The notes under the pieces were generated by a model, which saw only the letters and a list, made by a program, of their open reading frames with translations, was not told the DNA's origin and ran no database searches. From NCBI RefSeq assembly GCF_000340475.1, contig NZ_CM001792.1, positions 3,461,253-3,525,252 on the forward strand: a stretch of 64,000 bases of DNA, written 5' to 3'. The stretch is from Oceanobacillus kimchii X50 (GTDB lineage: Bacteria > Bacillota > Bacilli > Bacillales > Amphibacillaceae). The position numbers were made by a program, and so were the translations under genes. The stretch's first letter is position 1, and each line of letters starts with the position of its first letter. This document shows positions 17,544 to 26,534 of this stretch, piece after piece.

Positions 17544-18866
17544 TTAATCCTCCTCGCTTGATTCTCGCCCTGTGCTGGACTGTAGTTTTTTTAATACCGA
17601 TTGCCAAGCTTCCTTAGGACTCTTATTTTGCAACATCATAGAAGCTAATTCATCTGAATAGGTAATGTTCGCACGTAAATAATCCGAAGTATAATTTACT
17701 TTTGGTACCTCTTCGGAAATCTCGGCAAATAACTGCAGCACCTTTTGATTTCCAAAGTACGCGTTCCCTTCCTTAAAGATTTCTTCCTCATATAAAGGGG
17801 TATAAGCAGGGAACATAAAATAGTTTTCAACTAAGCTAGTTAAACTTTCCAAGTCAGTAGTAGCAAACTTAATGAATTCATAAGCTATTCTTTGATTATC
17901 AGAAGCTTTAGGTATGACAAAATTCGATCCGCCATCTGCTGCTGCATGTGTATTGCCTTCTTTAAATTCTGGTAATTTCATTACTCTCCAATTCCCTTTT
18001 GAATTTGTTACCTGTTGCATCAAACTTCGTGACCACCAGACTGCGCCGGGTACTGTTGCAACCTGATTATTTTGCAGTGATGCAATTCTTCCATCCCAAT
18101 TTGTAACATTTGCTGCTATCCCACTATGAAACAATTCGTTCATCAACAGAAATGCTTTCTTCGATTCCTTTGATTCTGTAGTAATTTCTCCGTCTTCATT
18201 AAAATAAAAACTTCCTTGTTGTTGCAATAAAATCTTATACAAAGATATATCATCATTTGCCATAAAACCGAGCATATCGATACCCGTTACTTCTTTAATA
18301 GTTTTTCCAGCATCAATATAGTCATCCCAAGTCTTTATGCTTTGCGGATCAACATTAGCATCTTCGAAAACATCAATTCGATAGAATAAACCAACAGGTC
18401 CAATATCACCTGGCAATCCAATTAAGTTTCCCTCTTCATTTGATAATGCTCCAACTTTTGCTTCAGGCAAGACATCAGCATATTGATCAAATCCAAACTC
18501 TGTTAAATCCACAAAGCTATTAGGGAAGTTGTTATTGTAAATAGGTAATCGTTGTTCTTCCATCTGCACAATATCTGGCAACTGGCTTGATTGGCCTGAT
18601 GCTAGACCAGTAGTTAATCTTTGATAGACTTGCTCAACTCCTTGATTATTTACATTGATGTTTATGCCTGGATTACGTTCTTCAAAAATAGGAGCTATAT
18701 CTTCTAGATGTTGAGCCCATCCACCCCATGCCCATACGGTAATTGTTTCTTGTCCTTTTCCGTCTGCAACGTTAGTGGTATTTTCCGCTTTGCTTAGAAA
18801 ACTTATAATTATTACGGTGAAGATTAATAAAACAATACTAAAAATAGCACCTTTGTATTTCATCAT
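17544..18866 (-). CDS. Sugar-binding protein of ABC importer, membrane-anchored type
   Basis: About 440 residues. After a basic start (MMKYKG) comes a hydrophobic segment of about 22 residues, then a family 1 solute-binding fold (ITVWAWGGWAQHLEDIAPIF; VADGKG before it). No lipobox Cys follows the hydrophobic segment, unlike the paralogue at 6014, so it may stay anchored by an uncleaved helix. The ATG at 18866 is preferred: it lies one base past the GH154-type gene stop and behind AAGGGTG. Upstream in-frame starts would run inside that gene. It presents the sugar to the adjacent permeases. Confidence 0.85.
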   Translation of the reverse strand: MMKYKGAIFSIVLLIFTVIIISFLSKAENTTNVADGKGQETITVWAWGGWAQHLEDIAPIFEERNPGININVNNQGVEQVYQRLTTGLASGQSSQLPDIVQMEEQRLPIYNNNFPNSFVDLTEFGFDQYADVLPEAKVGALSNEEGNLIGLPGDIGPVGLFYRIDVFEDANVDPQSIKTWDDYIDAGKTIKEVTGIDMLGFMANDDISLYKILLQQQGSFYFNEDGEITTESKESKKAFLLMNELFHSGIAANVTNWDGRIASLQNNQVATVPGAVWWSRSLMQQVTNSKGNWRVMKLPEFKEGNTHAAADGGSNFVIPKASDNQRIAYEFIKFATTDLESLTSLVENYFMFPAYTPLYEEEIFKEGNAYFGNQKVLQLFAEISEEVPKVNYTSDYLRANITYSDELASMMLQNKSPKEAWQSVLKKLQSSTGRESSEED

Positions 18867-18867
18867 C

Positions 18868-20670
18868 TCACCCTTCCCTCTGAACAAATGTTTCAGACTC
18901 ACCCTGTACCACTCTGAATCCATGACGCTCTCTAAAGAAACGAGGCACATTCTCCAATACAGGAGGTTGAGTACCACCATAAATTGCTGAAACTAATAAG
19001 TTATTTCCTTGTACGATATTAGCCTCCAAAGAAGGTAAAAGAATAGGATTAGAAGTAAGAATATTCGTATTTGGCTCTGTAGTAATTACTTTCCCTCCAT
19101 TATCATAACCATGCAAATTAGTAATAGTGGAATACAAGTTTCCATCCGATACATAAGAACTATTTTCCTCTTCATGTATTTCTGCGTTAGCCCCTTTTAG
19201 TACATCCGGTTTTGGGATACTAAATGCACCTTCAATTGCTTGTAATTCTCTAGTTGAATTAATTTCATGAATACGAATATGCCAATTATTAAATGGTATG
19301 AGATATGTTCGGATTTGAACGTCATGCCATGGATACCATTCTGAGAAGAGGTAGCTTTCATGTAAGGATATCTGAGCGCATTCTCTCCGAAATCGAAATA
19401 GGTCATCATATTCACTTAAAGAAAGCATGGAATCTCCAGCCACTTGTGATCGTAGATAATTGGAATGTGCAATATTAAACCCAAAAAGGTTGGAATACAC
19501 AAATTTCGCATATTTTTCGGCATTATGCAGATGTTCACTTTTAGAATATTGTCCAGAAGTGTATAAATAGACTTGATCGCTTTCTGGACGGACACTTAAC
19601 ATTCTTGCTTCTTTTAGTAATTTTCTTTCATTTAATAATGGGAGTGGTTCTTCATTCACTTTCCAAAATGTGTGATCCTTTGATAAAGCTGTAATAATCA
19701 ATGTTTTAAATGCCCAAAAGGAAGAACCCGGGCTATTATATCCTTCTGCCATAATCAGGTTTGGGTACGTATAACCAATCGGTAGAAAATTGTTATATTC
19801 AATAATTGGCTGTTTCCTCCACCAGCGCAAATTCCGAAAGATAATCCCTTTAATAACTTCCGTACGAAAAGGTTTTATGTCACAGAATGCAAGTGCACTC
19901 CAAAAAGCGGACTGAGCGAATTTATAAGTCATGCTCCTTCCGAAAGGTACTGCATCTCCTTTGGAAGAGAACCAATAAATAAAATCTTTAGCAAATATTA
20001 AGGCTCTTTCTTTATAGGCTTCCGATCTTTTTGCATCTTTTTCTTTCATAAAATAGGCATAAAGTAAACTAAAAAAATGAAATCCAAAAGAAACATAATA
20101 ATCCATTTGATTTGGTGAACCATCTGAATACCATCCATTACCAAGATAAAGGCTTTCTATTACCTGTAATGATTCATTTTGTTTTTCGATATTCAAAGAT
20201 ACGCCGACTTTTTCTAGTCCAATATTGACGATGATTCGAAAAAAATGCCAATTATTATTTGGTAGTTCTATATGGTTAATCTGCAGTAACCAATCGACTA
20301 ATTGTTCTTGTTGTTTTATAGTTAAATTATCCCAGAGTACAATTTCATTTAAAAGCAGGGCATAGCCTATTACAGCCATTTCTACGGCTCTTTGATCTCT
20401 ATCGCTCAATACTCCCCAATATTTTGTAGATAACGGGTCAATACCGTCTATAATCTTATTCAAGATGGTTTTATTTATCGGTCTGTTTTCAGAATGAGCA
20501 AGTGATGCCTCTCCCCATAACGGCCTAAGTATGGATTCAATTTCAGTGATGCCTTTGCCATAGGCTGTGTCCGTATAGTCGAAAATCAATTGATTTTCAT
20601 TATGAAGCTTATCTTCCACATGTTTTACATAACTTTGAATGAATTTATTTACATCATTTTTTGTTTGCAA
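18868..20670 (-). CDS. DUF2264 protein, GH154-like putative beta-glucuronidase
   Basis: About 600 residues matching the DUF2264 family. The helical N-terminal half has motifs such as GNGWYSDGSPNQMDYY and PFGRSMTYKFAQSAFW that look like an (alpha/alpha)6 barrel; a beta-rich C-terminal part carries HIRIHEIN. DUF2264 members were classed in CAZy as GH154, with an exo-beta-glucuronidase as the characterised case; that is family knowledge, not shown here. No signal peptide. TTG at 20670 is preferred because GGGGAG lies 7 bases upstream; the start overlaps the DUF624 gene end. With importer and isomerase genes it probably cleaves a uronic-acid-containing oligosaccharide inside the cell. Confidence 0.8.
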   Translation of the reverse strand: MQTKNDVNKFIQSYVKHVEDKLHNENQLIFDYTDTAYGKGITEIESILRPLWGEASLAHSENRPINKTILNKIIDGIDPLSTKYWGVLSDRDQRAVEMAVIGYALLLNEIVLWDNLTIKQQEQLVDWLLQINHIELPNNNWHFFRIIVNIGLEKVGVSLNIEKQNESLQVIESLYLGNGWYSDGSPNQMDYYVSFGFHFFSLLYAYFMKEKDAKRSEAYKERALIFAKDFIYWFSSKGDAVPFGRSMTYKFAQSAFWSALAFCDIKPFRTEVIKGIIFRNLRWWRKQPIIEYNNFLPIGYTYPNLIMAEGYNSPGSSFWAFKTLIITALSKDHTFWKVNEEPLPLLNERKLLKEARMLSVRPESDQVYLYTSGQYSKSEHLHNAEKYAKFVYSNLFGFNIAHSNYLRSQVAGDSMLSLSEYDDLFRFRRECAQISLHESYLFSEWYPWHDVQIRTYLIPFNNWHIRIHEINSTRELQAIEGAFSIPKPDVLKGANAEIHEEENSSYVSDGNLYSTITNLHGYDNGGKVITTEPNTNILTSNPILLPSLEANIVQGNNLLVSAIYGGTQPPVLENVPRFFRERHGFRVVQGESETFVQREG

Positions 20671-21298
20671 AGCTAATCTCCCCAATACCAGTAGTTATTT
20701 GACTTGCATATAGCTTAGTTTTGCTATAACAGACGGTACAAATGAATATTGGAACACTAATTCCAAAAAACAAGGATAATCCTGGAGCTACTAGTAGAAA
20801 TTGCAACCATAAAATCATAAAAAAAACGATTAATACATTTAGTGGAAAGTAGTAGAATGCTGCTATATAAGATAGTTTGATCATTTGCTTCACTGAAAAT
20901 GTTTTATTGGTAGATTGAAGTAGAGCAAGATGGATAAGCACAAATATAGTTGTGATAAGAACAGTGATACTTCCATAAAAAGTTGCCATTCCGAATAGGT
21001 TGGTTATACCAAGCGTTATGTTTATATTCATTATGGCAATAATTCCAAAGAGTAGAGGGATGACGGATGCTAGATTGATTGGTATGAATGCGGATGTAAA
21101 AAAATCATAGAACTGTTTAGCGACATCTCGATAAGTAGGCGACGACTGGTTTAGTTCTTTTTGAATAGTCTTTATTGAAGCGGACATAGCAGGAACGAAT
21201 CCAAATAAAACGCCACCTAAGAAAGTAAAGATGATGAAGATAATGTTAATAAAGCTAAAAAAAATTAACCACTTTAATAATCCATGAATAGACGTTAT
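20654..21298 (-). CDS. DUF624 (YesL-like) membrane protein with no normal start codon
   Basis: The frame encodes a five- to six-helix membrane protein of the DUF624/YesL family, commonly found with sugar ABC importers. The first helix (GLLKWLIFF onward, then FTFLGGVLFGFVPA) lies upstream of the first in-frame ATG at 21187. No ATG, GTG or TTG exists in frame before it. A strong AAAGGGGG sits 5 bases before an in-frame ATA at 21298; an ATT occurs at 21289. Either a rare start codon is used or the start was lost by mutation. A truncated 177-residue product from 21187 would lack helix 1. Confidence 0.6.
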   Translation of the reverse strand: MTSIHGLLKWLIFFSFINIIFIIFTFLGGVLFGFVPAMSASIKTIQKELNQSSPTYRDVAKQFYDFFTSAFIPINLASVIPLLFGIIAIMNINITLGITNLFGMATFYGSITVLITTIFVLIHLALLQSTNKTFSVKQMIKLSYIAAFYYFPLNVLIVFFMILWLQFLLVAPGLSLFFGISVPIFICTVCYSKTKLYASQITTGIGEISFANKK

Positions 21299-21313
21299 AG
21301 ATACCCCCTTTAA

Positions 21314-21327
21314 CTAAAGCGTTTACA
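21314..21327. promoter_or_regulatory. Cre-like site before the second sugar cassette
   Basis: CTAAAGCGTTTACA matches the cre consensus TGNAANCGNTTNCA at all but the first two positions. It lies only a few bases upstream of the ribosome site of the DUF624 gene, where CcpA binding would block transcription of the cassette. Confidence 0.5.
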
Positions 21328-21509
21328 TTTGATGTTAATTTTCTAACTTTATTCTGTCTTATCAATTTCAGAAACACATTATTAAAATAAGAAATAAAAG
21401 AGTCTATACGTTATATGTTTTTGATGAATAAGCATGTCAGCAGTCTTTTCCATCCATAAGAAATTTTAAACTATTCCGCTTTAGATGCTTTTTCATATAA
21501 CGCCAAAAT

Positions 21510-21545
21510 AAAAAGCTAACCTAGCATAAACTAAATTAGCTTGTT
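21510..21545. terminator. acyP terminator (right copy)
   Basis: AAAAAGCTAA pairs with TTAGCTTGTT through at least seven bases. It lies 19 bases beyond the acyP stop on the minus strand and is nearly identical to the left copy at 14854-14889. Confidence 0.7.
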
Positions 21546-21563
21546 AAATACTCTATTTTCATT

Positions 21564-21839
21564 TTAATATTTCACTTCAAACTTGGTAAGCCCAGCATCT
21601 TCTTCCAACTCCGTCAGTTCCATATCTTGAACTCTGGCAAACTTAGTCGGACCTTGTTCTACTTCTTTTAAGAAAGCATCCATGTTTTGCTCTTCACCCT
21701 GCGCTTCGATAAGAACACTTCCATCATCTTCATTTCTAACCCATCCAGCGATAGCATTGTCTGACGCTGCATGTTGTGTAAAATAACGAAATCCAACGCC
21801 TTGTACTTGCCCTTTTACCTTTACTTTTACGTGTCTCAT
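21564..21839 (-). CDS. acyP: Acylphosphatase
   Basis: A 91-residue acylphosphatase that hydrolyses carboxyl-phosphate bonds. The signature VQGVGFRYFTQ supplies catalytic Arg18, and GWVRNEDDGSV supplies catalytic Asn36; length is normal for the family. ATG at 21839 lies behind AGAGGTGAT; an upstream in-frame start at 21881 adds residues outside the conserved fold. The gene is intact; a fragment of a diverged second copy lies at 14927-15058, beyond the sugar cassette. Confidence 0.93.
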   Translation of the reverse strand: MRHVKVKVKGQVQGVGFRYFTQHAASDNAIAGWVRNEDDGSVLIEAQGEEQNMDAFLKEVEQGPTKFARVQDMELTELEEDAGLTKFEVKY

Positions 21840-22008
21840 CTTATCACCTCTAAATTCTATAATAACAACTCCGAATTTCACTGACTTCTAGAGATAATGA
21901 TAATATTAGAAGATTTGAGAGTTTCTAGAAACAATACCCCTTAATGAATCACACATAACATTTCTATCAATATCTTGTTAAAAAAACGTATGTCCGCCTG
22001 TTCTTTCC

Positions 22009-22131
22009 CTAAAATTTTCTTGGAATCCTGTTTCTAAATGTAATGCTTTCCTTCATAGCTATTTCAACTTCTTTTACTTGGTCCTCAATGGCTTCCGTCC
22101 GATAGTGAACATATTCTTTAAAGTAAGATAT
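22009..22131 (-). pseudogene. Possible start-less gene remnant
   Basis: An open minus-strand frame of about 40 codons follows the oxidoreductase stop and ends at 22009. Its composition looks coding (YFKEYVHYRTEAIEDQVKEV, then a basic tail), but it has no start codon or ribosome site. It may be the residue of a deleted gene. I do not recognise the family. Confidence 0.3.
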
Positions 22132-22133
22132 TG

Positions 22134-23111
22134 TTATTTCGTTAACTCATCCATGACCCAATTTGCTCTAGCGCCACTTTCACCAGTGCTAGGGCTTTGT
22201 TTAGTTTCTGTGGTTAAATCTTTCATGATCGTTTCAATCAACGGTTGATGGACATGCTTCGGACGCTCAAATGACCATTCTTCTTGCCCATCAGCAGTTG
22301 TCAAAACGACTGGATCATCCCCATAGGTGGAAAACGTAATTTTCCCCTCGCTCCCGACAATTTCGTTTTTATCTACATTCTCAAAAGCAGTAAAACACCA
22401 ATTTCCTATACCATGTACCCCAGACTCAAATCGATAGATGCCTGTTACAATATCTTCTGCTTCGTAATATCCCGCTTGATTGGACTTTATTCCATGCACT
22501 TCTTCGATAGGCCCAAGTAAGAAATCAAGAATATCTAATGTATGACTGGCAAGGTCAAAAAACAGGCCGCCCCCCGATATTTCTGGTTGTAACCGCCATG
22601 GAAGTGACGGTTGCTCTTTTATATCATCAGCGATCTTTTGATATTGCGTGGTAGACACAAAACGTACGTCACCGATGGCTCGTGCGTCCAATAGTTCCTT
22701 TACCTTTTTAAATCTAGGTTGTGCTCTTCGATAATAGGCAACATACAATGGAACGTCTGCATCTTTACACGCTTGAATCATCTCCTGGCATTCTGCCTCG
22801 TTCAATGCCATTGGTTTTTCGACATATACCGGCTTTCCTGCTTGAGCCACCTTCAATGTATACTCTTTGTGAGAACCTGGTGGAGTTGCGATATATACCG
22901 CATCCACTTCTGAATCGTTGATTAAAGCATCCGCATCATCATACCATTTTGGCACACCATGACGTTCTGCATAGTCTTTTGCTAATTCACCGGTTCTTCG
23001 CATGACTGCCACTAGTTGGGAATTGCTCACTTTTTGAAAAGCAGGTCCACTTTTTACTTCTGTTACATCCCCACAACCAATAATCCCCCAACGTACCTTT
23101 TTATATTTCAT
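22134..23111 (-). CDS. Gfo/Idh/MocA family oxidoreductase
   Basis: A 325-residue NAD(P)-dependent dehydrogenase. The N-terminal Rossmann fold starts with WGIIGCGDVTEVKSGPAF; the family EKP motif is in VYVEKPMAL. The C-terminal alpha/beta domain has the GGGLFFDLASHTLDIL region with a conserved His. ATG at 23111 follows AAGGGAG by 7 bases; an upstream in-frame start at 23138 has none. Such enzymes oxidise or reduce sugars or inositols; the substrate is not evident. It is divergent from the catalase gene. Confidence 0.88.
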   Translation of the reverse strand: MKYKKVRWGIIGCGDVTEVKSGPAFQKVSNSQLVAVMRRTGELAKDYAERHGVPKWYDDADALINDSEVDAVYIATPPGSHKEYTLKVAQAGKPVYVEKPMALNEAECQEMIQACKDADVPLYVAYYRRAQPRFKKVKELLDARAIGDVRFVSTTQYQKIADDIKEQPSLPWRLQPEISGGGLFFDLASHTLDILDFLLGPIEEVHGIKSNQAGYYEAEDIVTGIYRFESGVHGIGNWCFTAFENVDKNEIVGSEGKITFSTYGDDPVVLTTADGQEEWSFERPKHVHQPLIETIMKDLTTETKQSPSTGESGARANWVMDELTK

Positions 23112-23256
23112 TGGATTTCTCCCTTCACATTTAAACAAATTTTCAATTTATTGATTGTAGTGTACCACTAATTCTTTATTTTTGATATGGCATTTCATTA
23201 CCTTCCTGAGTAACTAGGAATAATTTCCTGAAATACTGATTTTTCTATTCTCATTT

Positions 23257-23281
23257 GTTTAATCTTATTCTTAAAGGGAAT
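23257..23281 (+). promoter_or_regulatory. Sigma-B-type promoter of katE
   Basis: GTTTAA (23257-23262) and GGGAAT (23276-23281) are spaced by 13 bases, close to the general-stress consensus GTTTAA-N12-14-GGGTAT. It lies 39 bases upstream of the katE start. B. subtilis katE is known to depend on sigma-B. Confidence 0.75.
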
Positions 23282-23320
23282 GGAAAATTAACACTTCTCA
23301 CATTTAAAGGAGGAACCAAT

Positions 23321-25342
23321 ATGAGTAATCAAGAGCAAAACAAAAAGAACCAACAACTAGATAAATTCCGAGTTAATGATAAAGGAAAAGCACTAACAAC
23401 AAATCAAGGATTAAAAATGAATGAAGATGAATTTTCACTAAAAGCAGGTGATCGTGGTCCGTCATTATTAGAAGACTTTCATTTGCGAGAGAAAATCACC
23501 CACTTTGACCATGAACGCATTCCGGAACGTGTCGTTCATGCAAGAGGATTTGCTGCCCATGGGGAATTTGAAGCTTATGAATCACTTGCCCCATATACAA
23601 AAGCAGATTTCCTTAGTGAAGCTGGCAAGAAGACACCTGTCTTTGTTCGCTTTTCTACCGTAGCAGGTTCTCGTGGATCAGGTGATTTGGCGCGTGATGT
23701 CAGAGGATTTGCAACAAAATTTTATACAGATGAAGGAAATTATGACCTAGTTGGAAATAATATTCCAGTCTTCTTTATCCAGGATGGCATTAAATTCCCA
23801 GATCTAATTCACGCGGTAAAACCTGAACCACACAATGAAATCCCACAAGCAGCATCTGCACATGATACATTTTGGGACTTTGTTGCTAATAATCAAGAAA
23901 CCGCACATATGATTATGTGGCATCTATCCGACCGAGCAATTCCACGAAGTTTTCGAATGATGGAAGGCTTTGGAGTGCATACGTTCCGTTTTGTTAATGA
24001 AGAAGGACAAGCATTCTTTGTAAAATTCCACTGGAAGCCGGTTTTAGGCGTTCATTCCGTGATCTGGGATGAAGCACAAAAATTAAACGGTAATGATCCT
24101 GACTTTCAACGTCGTGACCTTTATGACGCGATCGAAAATGGCCAATATCCAGAGTACGAGCTAGGATTGCAAATCATTAAAGAAGAAGATGAATTTAACT
24201 TCGATTTTGATATTCTAGATCCAACCAAGATTTGGCCAGAAGAAGATGTTCCTGTAAAAATTGTTGGTAAAATGACATTGAATCAAAATGTAGATAATTA
24301 CTTTGCGGAAACCGAGCAAGTTGCATTTCATCCAGGTCATGTCGTACCAGGAATTGATTTTACGAATGATCCGTTGTTACAAGCACGTCTATTTTCTTAT
24401 ACAGATACGCAACTCATTCGTTTAGGTGGACCAAATTTTCATGAACTACCAATTAATCGACCTGTCTGCCCATTCCATAATAATCAACGTGATGGATACG
24501 GCCGACAAACGATTAATTCTGGACAAGTTAGCTACCATAAAAACTCCTTAGCGGATAACACACCAACACCTGTTAGTGAAGAAGAAGGCGGTTATAAACA
24601 CTACCAAGAGAAGGTGGAAGGCAAGAAAGTGCGGGCTCGAAGTGTTAGTTTTGAAGATCACTTTACACAAGCTGCTTTATTCTGGAACAGTATGAGCGAT
24701 GTAGAGAAACAACATATCATTGATGCATTTAGCTTTGAACTTGGGAAATGTCAGGAAGTAGCGATTCGTGAACAAGTTCTCGATATGTTCTCAAATGTAA
24801 ATCACGACTTAGTAACAGGAATTGCAGAAAACCTTGGACTAGCTGTACCGAAGAAAAAAGATATAAACTATACAAAATCTTCCCCTGCTTTAAGTCAAGC
24901 CAACACGAAGAAAAAAGCGGATACTCGTAAAGTAGGAATTATTGTCTCTGATGGATTCGATGAAGAATTATTCTCCTATATAAAAGCGCTGAACAAAGCA
25001 AACATCAATCCAGAGATCATCAGCGATCACCAAGGATCGATATCAAGTAAAGGTGGATCCAAAATTCCAGTGCACCACACCTTTATGACGGCAGATTCTG
25101 TCCTCTTTGATGCAATTCTAATTGTCAACAAAGAAGGAACAAAACCATTATTTACAAAAGAAGCTCCCAACTTCGTTAAAGAAGCTTATATGCACTATAA
25201 ACCAATTGGTGCTATTCAAGATGGTGCTTCTGTACTTCATGATTTAGGACTAACAGATGAAAAAGGCGTTGTTACCAATAATGCGAAACAATTTGTAGAA
25301 GCCGTTGCCGAAGCGAGATTTTGGAATCGTGACGGGAAATAA
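23321..25342 (+). CDS. katE: Large-subunit catalase with C-terminal DJ-1/PfpI-like domain
   Basis: A 673-residue monofunctional haem catalase of the large-subunit (clade 2, HPII/KatE) type that breaks down hydrogen peroxide. Catalytic His73 is in RVVHARGFAAHGEF, Asn146 in DLVGNNIPVFF, and the haem-ligand Tyr360 in RLFSYTDTQ. After about residue 545 comes a DJ-1/PfpI-like domain (KVGIIVSDGFDEELFSYI). The ATG at 23321 directly follows AAAGGAGGAACCAAT. The upstream sigma-B-like promoter and downstream terminator indicate a single-gene stress unit. It is unrelated to the Mn-catalase at 48831. Confidence 0.95.
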   Translation: MSNQEQNKKNQQLDKFRVNDKGKALTTNQGLKMNEDEFSLKAGDRGPSLLEDFHLREKITHFDHERIPERVVHARGFAAHGEFEAYESLAPYTKADFLSEAGKKTPVFVRFSTVAGSRGSGDLARDVRGFATKFYTDEGNYDLVGNNIPVFFIQDGIKFPDLIHAVKPEPHNEIPQAASAHDTFWDFVANNQETAHMIMWHLSDRAIPRSFRMMEGFGVHTFRFVNEEGQAFFVKFHWKPVLGVHSVIWDEAQKLNGNDPDFQRRDLYDAIENGQYPEYELGLQIIKEEDEFNFDFDILDPTKIWPEEDVPVKIVGKMTLNQNVDNYFAETEQVAFHPGHVVPGIDFTNDPLLQARLFSYTDTQLIRLGGPNFHELPINRPVCPFHNNQRDGYGRQTINSGQVSYHKNSLADNTPTPVSEEEGGYKHYQEKVEGKKVRARSVSFEDHFTQAALFWNSMSDVEKQHIIDAFSFELGKCQEVAIREQVLDMFSNVNHDLVTGIAENLGLAVPKKKDINYTKSSPALSQANTKKKADTRKVGIIVSDGFDEELFSYIKALNKANINPEIISDHQGSISSKGGSKIPVHHTFMTADSVLFDAILIVNKEGTKPLFTKEAPNFVKEAYMHYKPIGAIQDGASVLHDLGLTDEKGVVTNNAKQFVEAVAEARFWNRDGK

Positions 25343-25352
25343 GTGAAATATG

Positions 25353-25384
25353 AGCAGCTATCAACCCATTTGATAGCTGCTTTA
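25353..25384. terminator. Bidirectional terminator between katE and the chrA pair
   Basis: AGCAGCTATCAA pairs perfectly with TTGATAGCTGCT around a 5-base loop, followed on the plus strand by TTTATTA. It can serve katE and the convergent chromate-transporter operon. Confidence 0.85.
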
Positions 25385-25391
25385 TTATCCA

Positions 25392-25919
25392 TTACAACAA
25401 AAACCCACCATAAATTAATGCACCTGCAATTACAAATGCAGGATGTAATTTTATACGCTCCATAAGAAAATAACTAGCGACTGCTAGAATAGCTGTTTGC
25501 CAGAATCCAATACCGATGTATGATTCACTAAAGAAATTCCATGCCATCACACCCAGTAAGATTCCAATCACCGGTCGTATGTACAACGTCATTCTTTTTA
25601 CTTTTGGAGAATTCTTATACCGATAAAGTATGCCTAATAGCGCAAGGATTAATACTAGCGATGGGGCGACTGTTGCAAATACAGATACCGAAGCACCGAT
25701 AACACCTGCAACATCATAGCCAATATAACCTGCCATCTTCGTAGCAATTGGTCCAGGTAAAGAATTACCTAGCGCAAGCACTTCACTGAATTCTTGAACA
25801 GTCATCCAGCCGAATCGACTTACCACTTCGTTTTCGACTAATGGAATCGAAGCTGGACCTCCTCCATAACCGAGAATTCCTGGTATAAAAAAGGCGATAA
25901 ATAGTTCCCAATAAACCAT
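25392..25919 (-). CDS. ywrA: Half-size chromate transporter, second subunit
   Basis: A 175-residue membrane protein with one CHR domain (GGGPASIPLVENEVVSRFGW and ALGNSLPGPIATKMAGYIGY). Half-size CHR proteins work as a pair; its start overlaps the end of the partner gene by one base. The family exports chromate, taken up through sulfate pathways. The pairing and link to gamma-glutamyltransferase resemble the B. subtilis ywrABCD group; assigning A versus B is uncertain. Confidence 0.85.
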   Translation of the reverse strand: MVYWELFIAFFIPGILGYGGGPASIPLVENEVVSRFGWMTVQEFSEVLALGNSLPGPIATKMAGYIGYDVAGVIGASVSVFATVAPSLVLILALLGILYRYKNSPKVKRMTLYIRPVIGILLGVMAWNFFSESYIGIGFWQTAILAVASYFLMERIKLHPAFVIAGALIYGGFLL

Positions 25920-26500
25920 TACGAACCACCTTCCCTTGCTGTTCTCTCTTCCTCTTGTTCAGGTATCTTATTCTTTTTTAATAATGCTATGGCTAACAAC
26001 GTTGCAATAAGAATTCCAGGATGGATGTGTAACATTTCGAGTAGAACAAAAACAATGATTAACATGATACCTGTTTGTAGCCAACCCATTCCGCTTCCGG
26101 CTTTTTCAATGAATTGCCAGGTCAATGTCGCTAGCATCACTGCTACAACAGGGATAACTGCAGCCGTCATTCCTTGCACCCAATCATATTCTCTAAAAGA
26201 TGACAGTGACACTAACAAACCTACCATTAGAAAAATCGTTGGTACAATACCAGCTAGTACTGCATTAAGCATTCCCCAAAAGCCTGTAACTTGATAACCG
26301 ATATAACCCGCAAGCTTGGTCGCTATTGGTCCTGGAAGTGTATTCGCAAGTGCTAATACATCACCAAAATCTTCATCATTCATCCATTTATATTTTTCCA
26401 CTACTTCTTTATAAATGAGCGGTATGGAACTAGGCCCTCCACCAAATCCCAACATACCTACGCGAAAAAAAGCGATAAAAATATTCCAATGTGTTCTCAT
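25919..26500 (-). CDS. ywrB: Half-size chromate transporter, first subunit
   Basis: A 193-residue membrane protein with one CHR domain (GFGGGPSSIPLIYKEVVEKY and ALANTLPGPIATKLAGYIGY). It ends in a charged EQEEERTAREGGS tail. It is followed directly by the second half-size CHR gene, and the gamma-glutamyltransferase gene is 34 bases upstream, so the three are likely cotranscribed. The two halves probably insert in opposite orientation and form one transporter, as known for short-chain CHR pairs. Confidence 0.85.
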   Translation of the reverse strand: MRTHWNIFIAFFRVGMLGFGGGPSSIPLIYKEVVEKYKWMNDEDFGDVLALANTLPGPIATKLAGYIGYQVTGFWGMLNAVLAGIVPTIFLMVGLLVSLSSFREYDWVQGMTAAVIPVVAVMLATLTWQFIEKAGSGMGWLQTGIMLIIVFVLLEMLHIHPGILIATLLAIALLKKNKIPEQEEERTAREGGS

Positions 26501-26534
26501 ATAGCAAATTCCTTTACTAAGCTGTTGTTGTTAC

